64,000 bases of DNA, taken from contig VZRZ01000225.1 in assembly GCA_013398175.1 (NCBI GenBank), positions 409,503-473,502 of the forward strand. Reading direction: 5' to 3'. This document shows positions 34,902 through 49,900 of the stretch, one piece after another. Both the position numbers and the translations under genes were made by a program. The notes under the pieces are model-generated. The model was not told the DNA's origin, ran no database searches, and saw only the letters and a program-made list of their open reading frames with translations. This stretch comes from Climacteris rufus (lineage: Eukaryota; Chordata; Aves; Passeriformes; Climacteridae). Numbering within the stretch: position 1 is the first letter of the stretch; every line of letters starts with the position of its first letter.

Positions 34902-37900
34902 CTGCAAGAAGAGAAGAGTTTGTGGTTGTCTCATGGTTATAGCAGGTATTTGGGCACCAGGCACTGTGGCACATGCAGAATTGCCTATCTGTAGTCAGTT
35001 ATCCAAGTTTGAGTTAACAATGAAGACAGACACCCTGCATTACTGAGAGTTTCATCTCCAAATTTAACAGCAAAACCCTCACACAAGACTGAATTCATGG
35101 ACAATCTGAATCTTACTGGCAACAGTTGCTGTTTATTTTTACAGTACAGAGACAACTTCTGAAAAGCCGGCCTTTTTGGAAACCTGGAACTCTTCTCACA
35201 TGGCTTTTTGAATCCCTCTAAGGAGTGACAAAATACAGTTACAACTTCAGTTTCACTTTATCTGGGCATTTTTTGCAATAGTTCAGATACAGGCAAAATA
35301 TTGCACCTTTTTCCAGTGACCAGGAATTTACCACTGCCACACCTAGGTTTGTCACTAGAAGCTCACCCTGTGCCAGTTAAGAGCAAATATTTAAGAACAC
35401 AATTTCCATTTATCAAATTGTTGAAAACAAATCACAATGAATGCAAGCCAGATGAGAAAATCTGTACAAGTGAAAGTGAAGGCTCCAAAATGACACTGGT
35501 GGCTTGGTCAGTCAATATTCTGATTCATTCTCCCTCCAAGAACATCACTTTTAGTAAAGCAAACATTTTAATTGTATTTAAAGAACGGACCCACCAAATT
35601 TGGGCAGTGACATTTTTTTCCTGGTAGTCTTCTCCATGGAGAAATAAGGAACTAAAATTTATTTTCTTAATTATTTTTTTAAAGGCTACACCACTGTGTT
35701 AAATAGGGCACAATTTTTCTGTCCATCTTCTGTATCACGTAAGAGAGGAGTCGGATCTGCAGCTGCATATGATGTTGCTCATGATGACATATACAAGTGA
35801 CCACACAGGAAGTCTGTTCTTAGAGAAGCGAGAATACTGGATCTAAGTTTTGAGAAACTCAAGGAAAGTGAGAAAAATTGAGCAAATTCAGTTAAAACTG
35901 TAATAAAGAACAGTTTTCGAAGAGCCAGGTGAACAGTACATTTGTTATGTTCTAATTCTACAGATTTTTCTCAATGACAACACAAAACACTCAAAGCTTT
36001 GCAGTGGGGGGAAAGGAACACATGGAGCAGCTCAGTAGCACCACAGCTGCAGTCAGAGTCAGCCTTACAAATAACAAAACAGCAGCAGCAGCTCAGTTCT
36101 GCATTAACATTGAGTCAGCACGAGCACATCCAGGGGAAAACACACCATAAACTGAAGCACTACGTGCAAAGCTTTTGTGAGCTTCATTCATGCCCCGTTT
36201 CTCCTGCTAACTTAGGAGAAATCCAGCAGTGAATGTGCAGAAAGGAATGATGCAACACCAAATCAGAATTCCTCAGGGTTGTCATCTGGGGAAAAATTCA
36301 AGCCCGGAAGGATTTTGAATGCTGAGCACAGGCCTGCTGCATCTCACTCTGCTCCCAAGCTTGCAAATGTACCATTTCAAGTGCTCCAGGGAAAATCCTT
36401 TGCAGCCTCTGGTTCCTTGGGATGCCACACTTGGTGCTGCCACAGCCAAGGCTCGACCTTACCTCCCTGCTGGGCAAACTGGGAAAGGAGCAGGGTTCAT
36501 GCACAGCACACCCTTGGCAAAGTGTTTCAGCACTATCATGAGTTTTTCCTTCAGGATAATGCATTTCCAGCACCCAGAGGCTGTGCACTGGGAGGGAGAG
36601 GTTTGGCAGCTTAAAGCAAGAGACCACCTTTGGTTGCTGGCTGTTCCTTAGTGAACTGCAGAGGTTCCCCATGTGTGAGTAACAAACTGGCTGGAGCACG
36701 GCTGGAGCACTTACTGTGTGAGTATCTGGAGAGAAGGAAAACAAGTAGCACAGAGCAGGAGGAGAGAGAGAGACACCTTTAAAGCTTTTAAACCCTTCCC
36801 TGACAGCACAAACTTCAACCCTGCCCTCAGTCATGTGTGTAATCTGTTTCAATCCCTGCTGCCACTTAGACTGGGAATACGGATTTGGAACACTTTTGGG
36901 CAGCAACTTCTCCTTCCCTCCACAAAAATACATTTCTCGCCTGCTCCGAACAGCACCTGCTAACCAAGGTCAGGCTGAGCTTGTGCTAATGCAATTAGGA
37001 AGCAGTTCATCATAGCAGCCAGGGACATACTTTCTCTCTCCTAACCTGACCTCACTAATCCCTTCACAGCATGTATTCAAAATAAGCAGGAGTTTTAATT
37101 GTATCTTGATCTTATTTTGGCTGCCGGCCACATGGTCAGTAGGGCATGAGGTTATGACTTTAAAAGAATCTAAGAGAGATGGAATGAACAGCTGTTGAAG
37201 ACATTTCATTACTGTTTAATGGAACTTTAAAAAAATATATATACTTATATAAAATTTCTTACATTATTCTAGAACGTGAGTTCTGTGTATCGAATTAAAC
37301 CAACACCTGCTTCTCCTACCCATCATGCAGCTATTCCACTTAAAAAAAAAAAAAAGTGCTCAGAAAGCATCACCTTTCCCTATTTCAAATTATGTAACTT
37401 TAAACCAATGTTGAAAGAAGGAGGTACACTGAGAAATATAAAATACTGGACACTCCCATTTAAGTAAGAGGCACAACACTGCAAACATGGGGGCAGTAAG
37501 ACAAGGTTGACCTGTGACCACAGTGATGCTGTAGGATGTACCCTGTTTATCCCACTACTGCCCTTGGTACCTTCTCCTGCCCAGTGCCAGAGGAGGATGG
37601 TGGGCTGCATGGTCTGACCCAGAAACCATCTGCAGGACAGCTCTTGCATGTTAGAAGAAATGCATTAATTTCTTTCAATGCACTTCTAAGATATAAAAGG
37701 AGAGAGCAAACCAAAAAGACAAGCATTGTGACAAACTGATGGTTAAGAGGAAGACACAGAAAGCATTGGCTTTGGAAATCATGATCAAGTCAGACTATTC
37801 TTACAGCAGTTTCTTGCTGTCATTTCTGTTTGGAGCACCGTTTAGTTTTCCAAAACAAAAGTGCTCTGATTCAGTTTGTCCTTCAACTTCTCTCGGCTAA

Positions 37901-40900
37901 AACAGAACCAGCACCTGAAGTCAGGTAGTCCTGATTTGGAACACTTTCCACCAGCAAACCAGTAAGTCTGCCTTTCTCCCCTTAATACTGACCCACATTT
38001 AGTACCATTCAAATGGCATCAAATTGCACCACTGAGTCGTACAGCACAAGTAAAACTGAAGGCCCTGGTTATTGCCACACACACGACAGGTACCAATGGC
38101 ATTTCTGTGATGGTACCTCATTCAAAAGAAAACCAAAGTTTGACTGAAAATATCAATACTATATCATGCTGTTTAACAATCTGCATTTGTTTGAAACAAG
38201 AAGAACTCAGCAGTTGCGCATTTTTCCGCAATGGTCAAAATGCCACAACAATGTAACCAATCTTCCTCCAAAACACACAGCTAACAAGGGGGATTGAAAC
38301 AAACCCAAGCTGGAGTGTACACCAGAATTTGTAACTGAAACCATTTTTGAAGCAGGGAACTATAGAGAGAGATGCATTCATTAGTTAATTGCCTAGGTGG
38401 CTAAAGGCTCTCCCCTCAATGTATCTGACTCTGCATCAAGGCAGCTTCAGGGCCAGATTCTCCACCAGTTCCAGTTCCCACCTGCATGTGTCTCACTGGC
38501 TGAACGGACCATGGCCCAAGATCCAGCTTAACTATTAAGCTGGGAGAGTTCTCAGAGAAACACCATCACACACTAGAACCAGAGTTACAACCTCTCCCAA
38601 GTGGTGAAATAAAACAACTGATTAACAGATCAGTGTATTACCAATTAACTCACTTTTAACCTTTCAAGTTGAACACTCAGTTAACTAACATTTACAGACT
38701 TCTGCCTGCCTGCATATGGAAGTGAAAGATCAGAAAACCATTACAGACTTTTCCCAAGATCTGATGCAAAGAAAGAAAGAACAGCAAACAAGTTTTTGGA
38801 AAAGTTTTATTGCATTTGTTTTCCATATGGAAGCATTGACAGATTGAAAAGATGCAGCATTCACATTACTTCCAAAATGAGACATCCATTAAATTTCTCC
38901 TTCCCTGATTTCTCTCCCTTCCCCCGTGGCTTTGAAACAGTCTAAACAGGTCAGTTTCCAAAAAAATACCATTTTATTTTAAACCAAGGAAAGAAAAGAT
39001 TCCTTGGAAGTCACAGACACAGCTGATTTGTGTATTTCCTTTGTTTGCAATCCATTTGATGAGCCCATGGGAGTTGTGATTCAAAAATATAATAAAATTC
39101 CTGCCTGAACACAAGATGTCAGTTTTAGTTATGAATGGTTCAGCTCTACCCGTTTTTGGAATGCCTTCTGTCCCTCCCACTTTCATCACCACACGGTTCA
39201 TAACAGCATGCATGCTCCTTATCATAAATATTTCCCAATTTAAAACACTTACACGTGTATGTGCGTGTGCTTACACACATACACATTTATGCATAAATGG
39301 GAGAAGAGATTTACAAAGCTCTAAACCAGGGCAATGCTAACAATAATGAATCAATCACCCTGGAACACTTACACATCCCATCAATATTAGTCTTCATAGT
39401 ACTCTGGGCATTCATGTTCGTTTTTTTCACGTTAACACCATTTAGCAGGCATTGCTCTAACAAGTCATTTACCAAGACAAACACACACAAAAAAACATGA
39501 CTCCGCTATCCTAAACACTTGAAAATTGCTTTCTTTCTTTCCTGGAAGTGTAAGGCATTTAATAATCCAAAGAGTCTTCTAAATCTGCCACAGTTATCCT
39601 AAAAGGGCAACAATTTCCTGCACTCATGGGAGGGAACAGACAAAATAATGCCAGAAAGATGGAATCAGTTCTGTGGCCGGAAGGAAAAAGACGGGGGTGG
39701 GGGGGGCGAAATTGGTGTTGGCAACGTTTAAGTACTTTAACTATATGTGATCACCAGGTCAACTGGCTCTCTTGCTGTGTTGCCTTCTGGTCTTGCACCT
39801 TTTGGTATGTGAAGTATCTGCTTCCCCGTTCAAGTTCACTTATGAAAGAGCAATGTGCTCCTTCAAGAAGTCCAAAGGTGTCTGTGTAGGGTTGTTGGCA
39901 CTCACATGTCATCCACAGAGCTCATCACAGTCAGGAGACAGAATGAGAATTTACTCAGAAGAGGTGGGTCATAACAGAGAAGAGAGGATCCCCTTCACAT
40001 TAGTTATGCCATACAGAAAGCAGAGAGAAACAAATGCCAGTAAAGTTAATGTGATAAAAAAAAAAAAGAAAAAGAAAAGCAGCAGCAGTTTCAGCCAGAG
40101 ATACAGAATTATCTAAAATGGTGGAATACAGGGCTTTTTTTCTTCTGCAATTATCAGCCATTTCATGGACATAAAAAAGTTTGTTTTGCTTTTTGTCTTA
40201 AACATTCATGGAAAATCTGTAACAGTAGTGCTGTAATATGTTTCTGTTTTAGTGGAAATGCTGGTCAGGAATTCCTCAGACCACATACTGGTACGGGTCT
40301 GCCTTTCCTTGGTCTGGTGTTGCAAATGGGCTAAGCCATGCTATAGAGAACGGATGGCCAAATACTGCTTTCATGTTCATCCATTTTGTTTTTTTAGCCC
40401 ATCTTCTCTCTTCCTTTTTCAACTGTTCTATTCCCTGAAAACAGAAATATCACATTTTCAGTCATATACTCAGATTTTGTGGTTCTGGATTCGGGGAAAG
40501 GTCTACTCTCAGTTACCCCTTATCCAAAGGATGGAGTAAGTAAATATAAAAGCATCTGTAACATCTTTCCTTTTCTTCTCACTGTTTTATATTAAAAAAT
40601 ACTAAGGCTAGAAAGTGTTCCTTGGAAATAAAATTGCTTTCATTTTGTTCAGACCTAGGTACTTCAGAAACATTTTAAGACCTGCCATCCAATTGCCTCT
40701 GATGTCAATTAAAAAAAAAAAAACGCACCACTTAAAACCAAACAAAAAGTATGTGCTTTAATGGCTGAATGGTATATGTGCTAACCAGATGGAAAAGTTT
40801 TAGGAGAAACCATTACAAGCTTGCAGACAAAAAAAAAAAGAAAAGGAACCAAAAAACCCCACAAACCCAAAGATCATCTCTAGAATGCTCCCAGATTCAC

Positions 40901-43900
40901 CAAGCAAGTTCAGGAAATGCCCATGGCTCAGTGTAGCTGAGTTCACCTGATGCTTTTTCATGTGTCATTAGAATCACTGCTAAAACATGCATGGGCAGAC
41001 AGCAGGGAGGAAGGGTTAAGTAAGATACTGATTTCAAGAAATCACTGGCATTGTTTAGTAAAGGTTAGAGGCAGAACAAAAACAAGCCATCAAGCAATCA
41101 GCTGAAACATTCACTAGTTAAACATTAAAAAAAAAAATCCATATGGTGTCTTAAACCCACAAGGTGAATTTGGCCTTTCAGGAAAGCCATACATGCCTGG
41201 CTGCCACAGAAGCACAGTGAGTAAGTGCACTCACTGGAGAGCATTATCTCCCACAGGCAGCAGCAGCAGCTGGCACATCACTCTGTTCTTTGACTCTGCA
41301 TCTTTTGCAAGGTAAGGTTTCTCCTGACCTACATGTGTCTCCCATGCTATGCCCTAATGCACTGCAATACATCTGTGGGTCTCAAATTACTGCTGCTGGG
41401 AGCTCTGATGAACACAACAAGGGTCAGCTGCAGGAGCTGTGCTGGTCCCTGGTAAATGTCACCTCTAGAGACAACAGCAAAACACCAGGGTTCTGAGTCC
41501 TTTCAGGCAGAAAGGAACTATCTTGGTGGGACAGCATACTCAACATGAGGAATGAAGTCTCCCAGTGACTGGAACAGACAGGTGAAAAAAGGGCAAGACA
41601 CAGCCCTGCCTCTAAAATGTGAATTAAAACACTGCAAGAGAGCACACCAAGAAGCATTACACCTGGAAATATTCCTCTGCTCAAAACAGCTTGCTTGCCA
41701 GAAACAGCTAGCTCAATGCTAGGAAATAAAGAGACGTTCCACAGAGCAAAATCCTTAGCGGTACATATTCAAAGAGGAAAACAAGAATAAAACCCCACAG
41801 CCCAACAGGGAGAGACTGTATGCAATTTTTTTTTAAATTTTAGAATGTGGCATTGTCCCTTTAACATCTACGAGTCCCCAGAATAAGAGGGGAAGGGAAA
41901 ATCTGGGGACTTATTTGGGTGCCCAGCTGTAGGAAGCAGTCTCTAAAAATTCCTGACAGGTTCCAAAGACAGAGAAATTCAAGTGATGATTTCACAGGCA
42001 GCATTGCCAATTGACACACTTATTGACAAACTCAAGCTCAGCAGGGTCTGTACCACACTGTATTTCTTCCTAGGGCTCTCCCATTCAGAAAGAACAGTGA
42101 AGTCTTCCTCTAAACACAGAAAAGCCACAGATGGAACATCAGCCTCTTGCAGAAGCCAAGCATTATAAAAAGCACTGAAAAAAAGGCTCAGAGCAATGGG
42201 CCCTTACAGCATGTAACATCAGTTACAGCTCTCCAACAGCAGCAAAAATATCTATTCTAGCTTCCACTGGCCATGGGCAAACAAGGGGAAAGAAGCCTAA
42301 AGCAGGAGAAGGAAAGAGGAGTTGGTGCTCTTTGAAGACTATCACTTCTCTCCAACCACTCCAGTTAATTCCATTATCTGAGCATGCTTGGTGAAGACTG
42401 GAAATATTCACAAGTGTGGGAACACCCCCAGGAGTCACCAGCTCCATCTTTACAGAAGTGGGCAAATGCATGGATATAGGGCTGCATTCCTACAGAACCT
42501 CTACTATGCCACCTTTGAATACACAGTTTGTTGGTGGCTTTGCAGCACACGGTATCCAGCAGGCTTCCATGAGCCTACTCCACTCCCTTTTCTTTTTCCC
42601 TCTGGCAGGAGTTTTTGAACTGTTGAACAAGCAGTTAAGACTGGAAAATCTTCTAGGCTAAAAGAAGTTTCTGTGGGTGTGGGTAGGGGGGTGTGTATTT
42701 CTCCTCAACCTACTCATCTTGGCTTTCCAGCACATAAACCTGTAAGTAGTGACAGCCAGGACACACAGCTGAATTTCAGACAATACCAATGTAAAAGCAC
42801 TTCATTAAAGGTTCTCTAACCCACAGGGATAAATTCTCTCTATAGAGTAATCCCAGTTACCTATGCCTGCCTTACGGGAGTTATTGTCAGCACAGCACCC
42901 AGCCAACACGCAGGTATATCCTACTTCCCACAGCAACCCTCAGAGAGCACCACCCAGCACTGTGCTAGCTCAGCTGATTACATTGGATCTTTCCTCCAAG
43001 GGCACGTGGACTCCCCGTGCCAAGAGCTAAAACCCTGCAGCCCTTCACTCCTTCTACAAATGGTGAGAGACAGGGTACAGGAGAGAGTGTGAGACACCCA
43101 CCGTTTCATCAGTGCAGATGGAGTGTACTTGGGTCCCAAACATTACTGAGGTGAAGATGAGAAATAGGAGAGCCTCAAAACACAAGAGGATGAGAAGAAT
43201 CACTGTAGTTGGTGGAGAGAAGGAACTGCATTCTGTGAAGACAAAACAACAGAGTTGGAAGGGTAGACACCAAGTAATGTAGCAGCTGCAAAACACCTGC
43301 TAAGCCAAGAGTTTTTCATACTCAAACTATCAAATAAATTATATGATCATCATTCCAAGAAAGATACACAGGGAAGCTCTGACATGCTCCCACAAGTTTC
43401 AAAACAAGCAAAAAAAACCACCAAAAGCCCTGCAACACTTCAAGAATGTAACTTTGGTTTCCACTTTGGTGTTTCCCCAGCAGACTGGCTAGGACTCCAT
43501 TCTACTCCATTTCACCTGGAGCTTCCCTTTTAAACCTTAATCTTAACAGATTTTCCACAGTGATAAGTCCATTAGAAATCTCAAGGTGGCAGTCAGGACA
43601 TGAGGATATGTAGCACCAACATAACACCAGAGTGTGCTTCCTTCCATTAACCTTCCTAAGCCATAACTTAAAGAAGGTCAGATTAAGCCAAAATCTTGTT
43701 TTTCCTCACACTCAATAGTGCAAACTCAAGCAAGAGCTGAAAAAAAAAACCAAAACCAAACAAGAACGTAATTACAAAAGAGGAGATGAGGAATGGAAGA
43801 GAAAGGAAAATGGTATAGGGCCAAAGTCATAGTTGAGTGCTATAAATGTCAGAACATCTCCAGATTTTTCTGAAATTTAAGACTCTCACCAAAAGCCTGT

Positions 43901-46900
43901 GTTTTTCTCTGAGATGTTAAGATTTAACAGATACACCATAATCAGGGACTGACACAATCTGCACAAAGGCAGCTGGCACAACATATCCATCTCTTCTAAC
44001 AGTTCTGTTTTGCCACCTGAACCTGAGACAAGTAAGAAAGTGCTGTCCCCAGAGAAACAGGCTCTGATAAAGGGAATAAAGGAAACTACCTTTTGATGTA
44101 TCCTTCCCTTATGGCCCTGACCACTGTAGTCAAATGCAGATGTTCTCAGTGACAGCTGGCAGCTGTTTTAAAAAGTTCTGAAGTGCAGAATCCTCTGCAG
44201 CATTATAAACGAAACAGTCATTATATTGACTAACACAACTGAAATTCCAAGACCAAAAAAAAAAAATCCTTTTCCAAAAAAAGTCACCAGCAGTATATAC
44301 ATCTGCACACACGTTCTTTGACAGCTTGCTCTCAGACTCAGCATTACCTTGAGGATTTCCTGTATGCATTTGTGGTTTTAGGAACATATATAGACTGGCT
44401 TTGTGAAAATTTACACACTGGCTACTTCAGAGTGAGTGCTGGGGTTTTCGGTTTGTTTTGTCTTTTTGAGCTGCTTGGGCTCTGTTTTTGGTTTGTTGGG
44501 CTATTTTTTGTGAGAAGGAATTGTTTGTTCTCATGAGGGTGGATTTTTGGATCTGAGTTAGCATGTTTTCCTGGCAGTCTTGCAAGAATGATTCACATCA
44601 CCCTTTTAAAACAAGCATATGCATTCTTCTTATCTTGTGTTGGCATTCAGGAAATTAGTGCTGTGTTCATATCAACAGTGGATTATTGCACACATACTTG
44701 TTAGGTGTCTTTACATTTCAGCTTTTTCCTGGGCACTATCAGGCGTAAGTTAAAACAGGGCTTTTCAGGACAAAGATCCCAGCAGGCAAAAAAGAATTAC
44801 GATGTTCCAGGACTGATATTAAAAAAAAATAAAAATAGAGATAGCATAGCAGAACCCTGATAGCATTCTCCTGAAACAAGCAAACTGCTGTAAGTTCTTA
44901 TTCAAAGGGTAATCTGTTATTTTAATGAGGTATTTTGTTTATACTCACTTGTCCAGTCTTCTTCAAAGCAATATAAGAAGTGAAATCCCACCATGATTAG
45001 AGCATGCAGGGAAATCAGTGCTATATACATCTGAAAAACAAAGGATGTAATATAGGTACCAAGTGAGTTTAGAGACCAAAATGCTAAAACTTCCCGAAAC
45101 TTTAAATAAAGCACACTGCTAAGATATCAAAATAAAACCCAACCACAACTCCAAAAACCATCAAGCCCTCCCATCTCCCCTAAAAGAGCACCATGAAGCT
45201 GGCAAATGGCAAGACTACACAGACTCATTCTCTCCTTACTAACACCTCTGAGGAAACACGAGGGAGACTGCTGGATTCAACCCCAGCTGGATCCAAAACC
45301 CAGGCTGCCATGTCCCAGAGTGGCCTTGCACACAGCTTACTGTCCTTACCTCTGCCAAGTACTGCACAACTTTCAGAGAACACCAATGCTCATCAAGGTA
45401 TCATGTTGTCCAAGCTTACATCCTTGCTCTCCAGAGCACTGCCATTTCCCAGAGAAACAGGTAACTTGTTTTAACCAGAAAATGCACTTTCTCTCTTTTC
45501 CAGCATGGGATTCAGAAAAATTATGTATTTTTTTAATAAGTAGCTTTCCCTGAGGCAGATGCTGGCATGGAAAGTTTCTCTCAGGCTTTAACACTCCATA
45601 CTTAATCCTTTTTGTTTTAAACTGAGTCTTAGCTTTGGAACAAGAGTGTACGTAACAAAAAGTTATAACAAAAACTAAATGTTTCTTCACACATCCATTA
45701 CACTTCACTAAGACAGGGCAAAAATAATTACAATCCTGAGCCTACAAACTGTGACAAAGATCAGCAGATACTAGAAGTGAGAGAGATTTTGTTACAAGAA
45801 ACCCCTTTGAAAGCAGTAAAAGGCAATAGGGGAGTATTTAGATTTTCCTTGCAAGTTGAACAAGCTGCCAGTCTTTCACTTCCTCATGTGTCAAAAAGAA
45901 TATCCAAGAACAAAACCAGCAACCCTTATTTTGTTTCTCTCTGAACTAAATTAAGTGTTTAACACAGTCTCCTTGAAAGTAGGTATCAAGTTTTAATAGA
46001 AACTTAAATCCTTTTGATAGGACTAAAATACCTAGCTCACTTCTCAAGGTAAAAAACCCCTTTGGTCATAGGAAAGAAAAGGGATTCATTTTGTTCTGTA
46101 ATCCACATCCTTGCAAACCACACCATAGAACAAACACTAAGCCTTTCCACTTAACTGAAGATCTCCCCCTTTCTACTTGGTAATATGAGAACATACTTCC
46201 TCAAACCTACAGATGTCTCAAAAGATTTATTAATAAAACAGAGCATCACTGAAACTCAGCCTTGTAACGTTCACACTACTCCCACAGGATATTTGCAGTT
46301 CACTTTGATGAAACACATTTCAAAGCTTCCAGAAATATGCAGTATTCAAGCTGGTACTCCTGCTTTCTTACTCATGATGCTACAGATACAGTACAAAAAG
46401 TCAAACACCTCCTTGGTTTTCAAGTACAAAAATAAACCACTTGCAATTAAAAGGTGGATGATTCTTACCAAAGGGGACGCAGACTTCCCACTCCTTCTTT
46501 AAGATGTGGCAACAGCTCTTATTACATGATCCCACACAGGTACTTGTACAACTGAAATGTTCAGGAGCCCTGCACATGGGCTGGGACCCTACCAGCCACA
46601 GCAGGAAGGAAAAGGATGGCCTTTGCCTCAAAGAGCTCAGCACCACAATAAACCACTCACTTTACAAGATAGCTGCTGAACAACCACCAATACAAACCTC
46701 AAAAAACCCTGGCAAATGCTGCCTGTGATGCCTTTTCCCATAGCTGTGGATGGATGTGTATGTGTGTGCGTGTTCCCTAATTAGTACAACAAGCCTGCAG
46801 CAGTTCCCCATAAATTCCTCCAAAACATGAAGGAAGGGAACAGCAGCCTTGGGAGCTGCTTCACAGACTACACAGTGCTACACACTGCATTTCAGCACTT

Positions 46901-49900
46901 CCCACTGGACAACCTCAAGCATCACCTGCAAAATACTTACTGTAAACAGTACAAAGTACTTCTGGTTATTCTCTCCGACACAGTTATTGACCCACGGGCA
47001 GTGATGGTCCATTTTCCGAATACACCTCTTGCAAACACTGAAAGAATACAGATCTTTATTAACAGCACTTTTCATTCCAGGAACACAAGAATTCACAGGG
47101 GCTTGGGGAACAAAGAAATTAAAGAATCAGAGGTGAAATCTGAATCTGTAAGAATTTACTTGTCACCTTATTTGTATTTGTGGTTTGCTTACTTGACTAA
47201 GCCTGTTCAAAATGAACTGTAAAATAAACTACCATTGCAAAAATTAAAGCCACACATCAGTGGTTCTTTCAAAAATATGGTTTGAACAATACATTCCAGC
47301 ACATGGATCTGTGATTTTTTGTTTTGTTTTACTCTATTTGGTCTGTAAAAATGTCCACAGACTAAAAACAAACAGAAACCACAAAGATATAAAAAGCAGT
47401 AATGAATAAAAATACTTTTCAGAGTGGCTAATAACAGACTAAGGTTTATTTGCCAACATCTGCTGGTAGCAGGAACTTGCAAAAAAAGAAAATTAAATAA
47501 GGCATTAGAAAAGATTCTTGACATCAAGGTAAGCCACATACTAGAATAAAACAGCTGTGGCAGTCAGTCAGGAAGATGGTACCACAATATACATTCAAGC
47601 TGAAATTAGATGTTAAAGCACTTCACTAAACCAGACTAATAAAATCAAACTTCAAATTCTTGCCCAGCGTACATATCATGGCCAGGAGTCAAATAATTAA
47701 AACATTATTACTTTGTCTGAACACCATTCTCTTGCTTAGTCAGTAACTGCTTCAACTCCCACAATAAAGGAAGTCTTTTTCTCTGCTGCTTTCTCATATG
47801 ATAGGAGACGAAAGGCAGCCTCCTGATACCACATTGCACAAACAAGCATAGAAATCAAATATGAAAAAACACAAAACTCCAAAGCAAACAAACAACAGAC
47901 CCAGAAAGGAAACAGCCACTCCAGAATAATTCTGGCAGCAATGAAACAGGATTGAGCACTCAGCTAATTTTATTTTTCTTCTTATAACAACAAGTATTTT
48001 GACCTTACTATAAATAATAAACTTCAACACCCAAACACTTAAGGGAAACTCCAACAAAAACATAAACAAGTTATCAACATGAACGAATAAATAATAGAAA
48101 ACCTCACTGTCAGAACAGTCTTTCACTCACTCTACCCAGTGGGAGGGGGTAATCCCCAAGGACATGTGCTATGCCTGAAAAACAAATTACTTGCTACAGG
48201 CCTGATCCTAAATTAAAGTCCAGGCAGGCAGGTGCTGGCCTCCAAGCATGGGGCCAGATGAGAAGCTGCTTCTCCTCAGGTCAGCCCCAGGTGCAGTGGG
48301 AAACAAGAAAAGCCTCGTTTTGCCAGAATAAGCAGCTTAAAATTATTTTGAGCTACATGGGGTCTAAAATCAGCTGACACAGAAAAAACAATTTATCTGC
48401 CAGATAATGTACTTTGTGTGACAAGTATCTACCATTGTTATAAAAAAAAGGAGGAGGTGAGGTGAAGCAGGTGGTGTAAAGAAGGAGGATGGCTCCCTGT
48501 GTGCAGATGTGCACACCCTTCCCTTGGGCTCAGAGAGGTGAGTACCAAAGCAAACCTTCAACTGCTCCCAGGTCCTACTTCCCCAGAGGGACAACCTGAA
48601 GCAGCCAAGCCACAGATGTGAAAAAGGTAGGAGAGGAGGCTGAGAGGACAGGTTTTATTCCATGTACACATACCAAAAGCAGCTGGATGACAGGCAGAAC
48701 AGGGAACTAGCTGGTGGGAAAGGAAACACAGAAACCACAACTAAACACTACAGGCAGGAGGGATTGCCCATACTCAGACACTTTCAGCCACTCAACCACC
48801 CAGCTTCCAAATGCTGCCAGGATTAGGGGGACTCACGAAATAGCACATTAATCAAAAAACATCCTGGTCCCTCTGGCACAGAGCTAGCTGTATGTCCAGC
48901 TGATGCATGCACACAACCTTGATGCGTTAAAGTCTAATAAATCTCCCTAGACCACAAAAAAAACCCGTTTGACTGAAGATTCTCAGCAGCATTGGTGCTC
49001 AAAGGATCACTTTCTTAAAATCTTAAATCTTCTTAAAATCACAAATCTTAAAGTCTAAAAACTTATCTTAAACCACGGAAAAAAGGACCATGGTGACAAG
49101 GTTTTGTGTTTAGCCAGAGTCTTTTTTATGTACCTACACTGTGAGTCATCATCAAGACAGCATTTTAGATGTGAAGTTTCATTCATAATTGAAAAGCTGT
49201 CAGAGGGGATTTTACAGTAGCATTAATAAGTGATAGGCATGATCACATTGCTCCTGCTGAATAACCAACTCTTGATTTTGATTAAAAGAAAAGAAAAAAC
49301 AACGAAAGAGATAAACATTTGGAAACTAAAGCTCTGAAAATAAATATGAAAAATGCAAACAGCAGAACAAGTTTGCTCAGCTGATTACCATGTACTCCCC
49401 TCCTCACTGCATGAATCAGCAGTAACCCTGGTACAAGCCCTCTCTGTATGTATTGGTTTTTCAGTAGGTAAGGAAGTGACACCAGTGCAATCTCATTAAC
49501 TACTTACTGGAAAGCAGGTTGGCTTGCTTTAAAGGCAGAAGAGAATTTTAGGAAGTAGTTTTTTTTTTGCTCACTGCCTTTAGTACCAAAAAGCTCACTA
49601 CCAGTTACTCTTTTCCAGGAAGTTTATCCTACCAGAAAAAGAAAGGACATGACAGATCAGCAGGCATACTGATCTATCACACAGCACAAAACAAAGTCAC
49701 AGTACTCAGTGGAAATGTGGAAGTCTGAACTCTTAAAAAATATAGATAGTTACCTGTACTTTAGTTTTAACTTAAATATCCCTTCTAAACAGAATGCACA
49801 GTTAGACAAATGGGTTTGTGAATAAAAACAAAAATGGGAAAGACACTGAGACTCTGTGAGACATTATGTTTTATGGATTTCTATGCATTCTGGTACATAA

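Noticed and set aside
36298..36933. A 211-codon open frame on the minus strand between the two ZDHHC3 last exons.
   Set aside because: The composition is not protein-like, no family is recognised, and it lies in sequence that is intron for the long isoform.
39693..39706. A G-rich run that could suggest a G-quadruplex.
   Set aside because: It is a single short run broken once, not four G tracts with loops. It could also be a homopolymer sequencing error.
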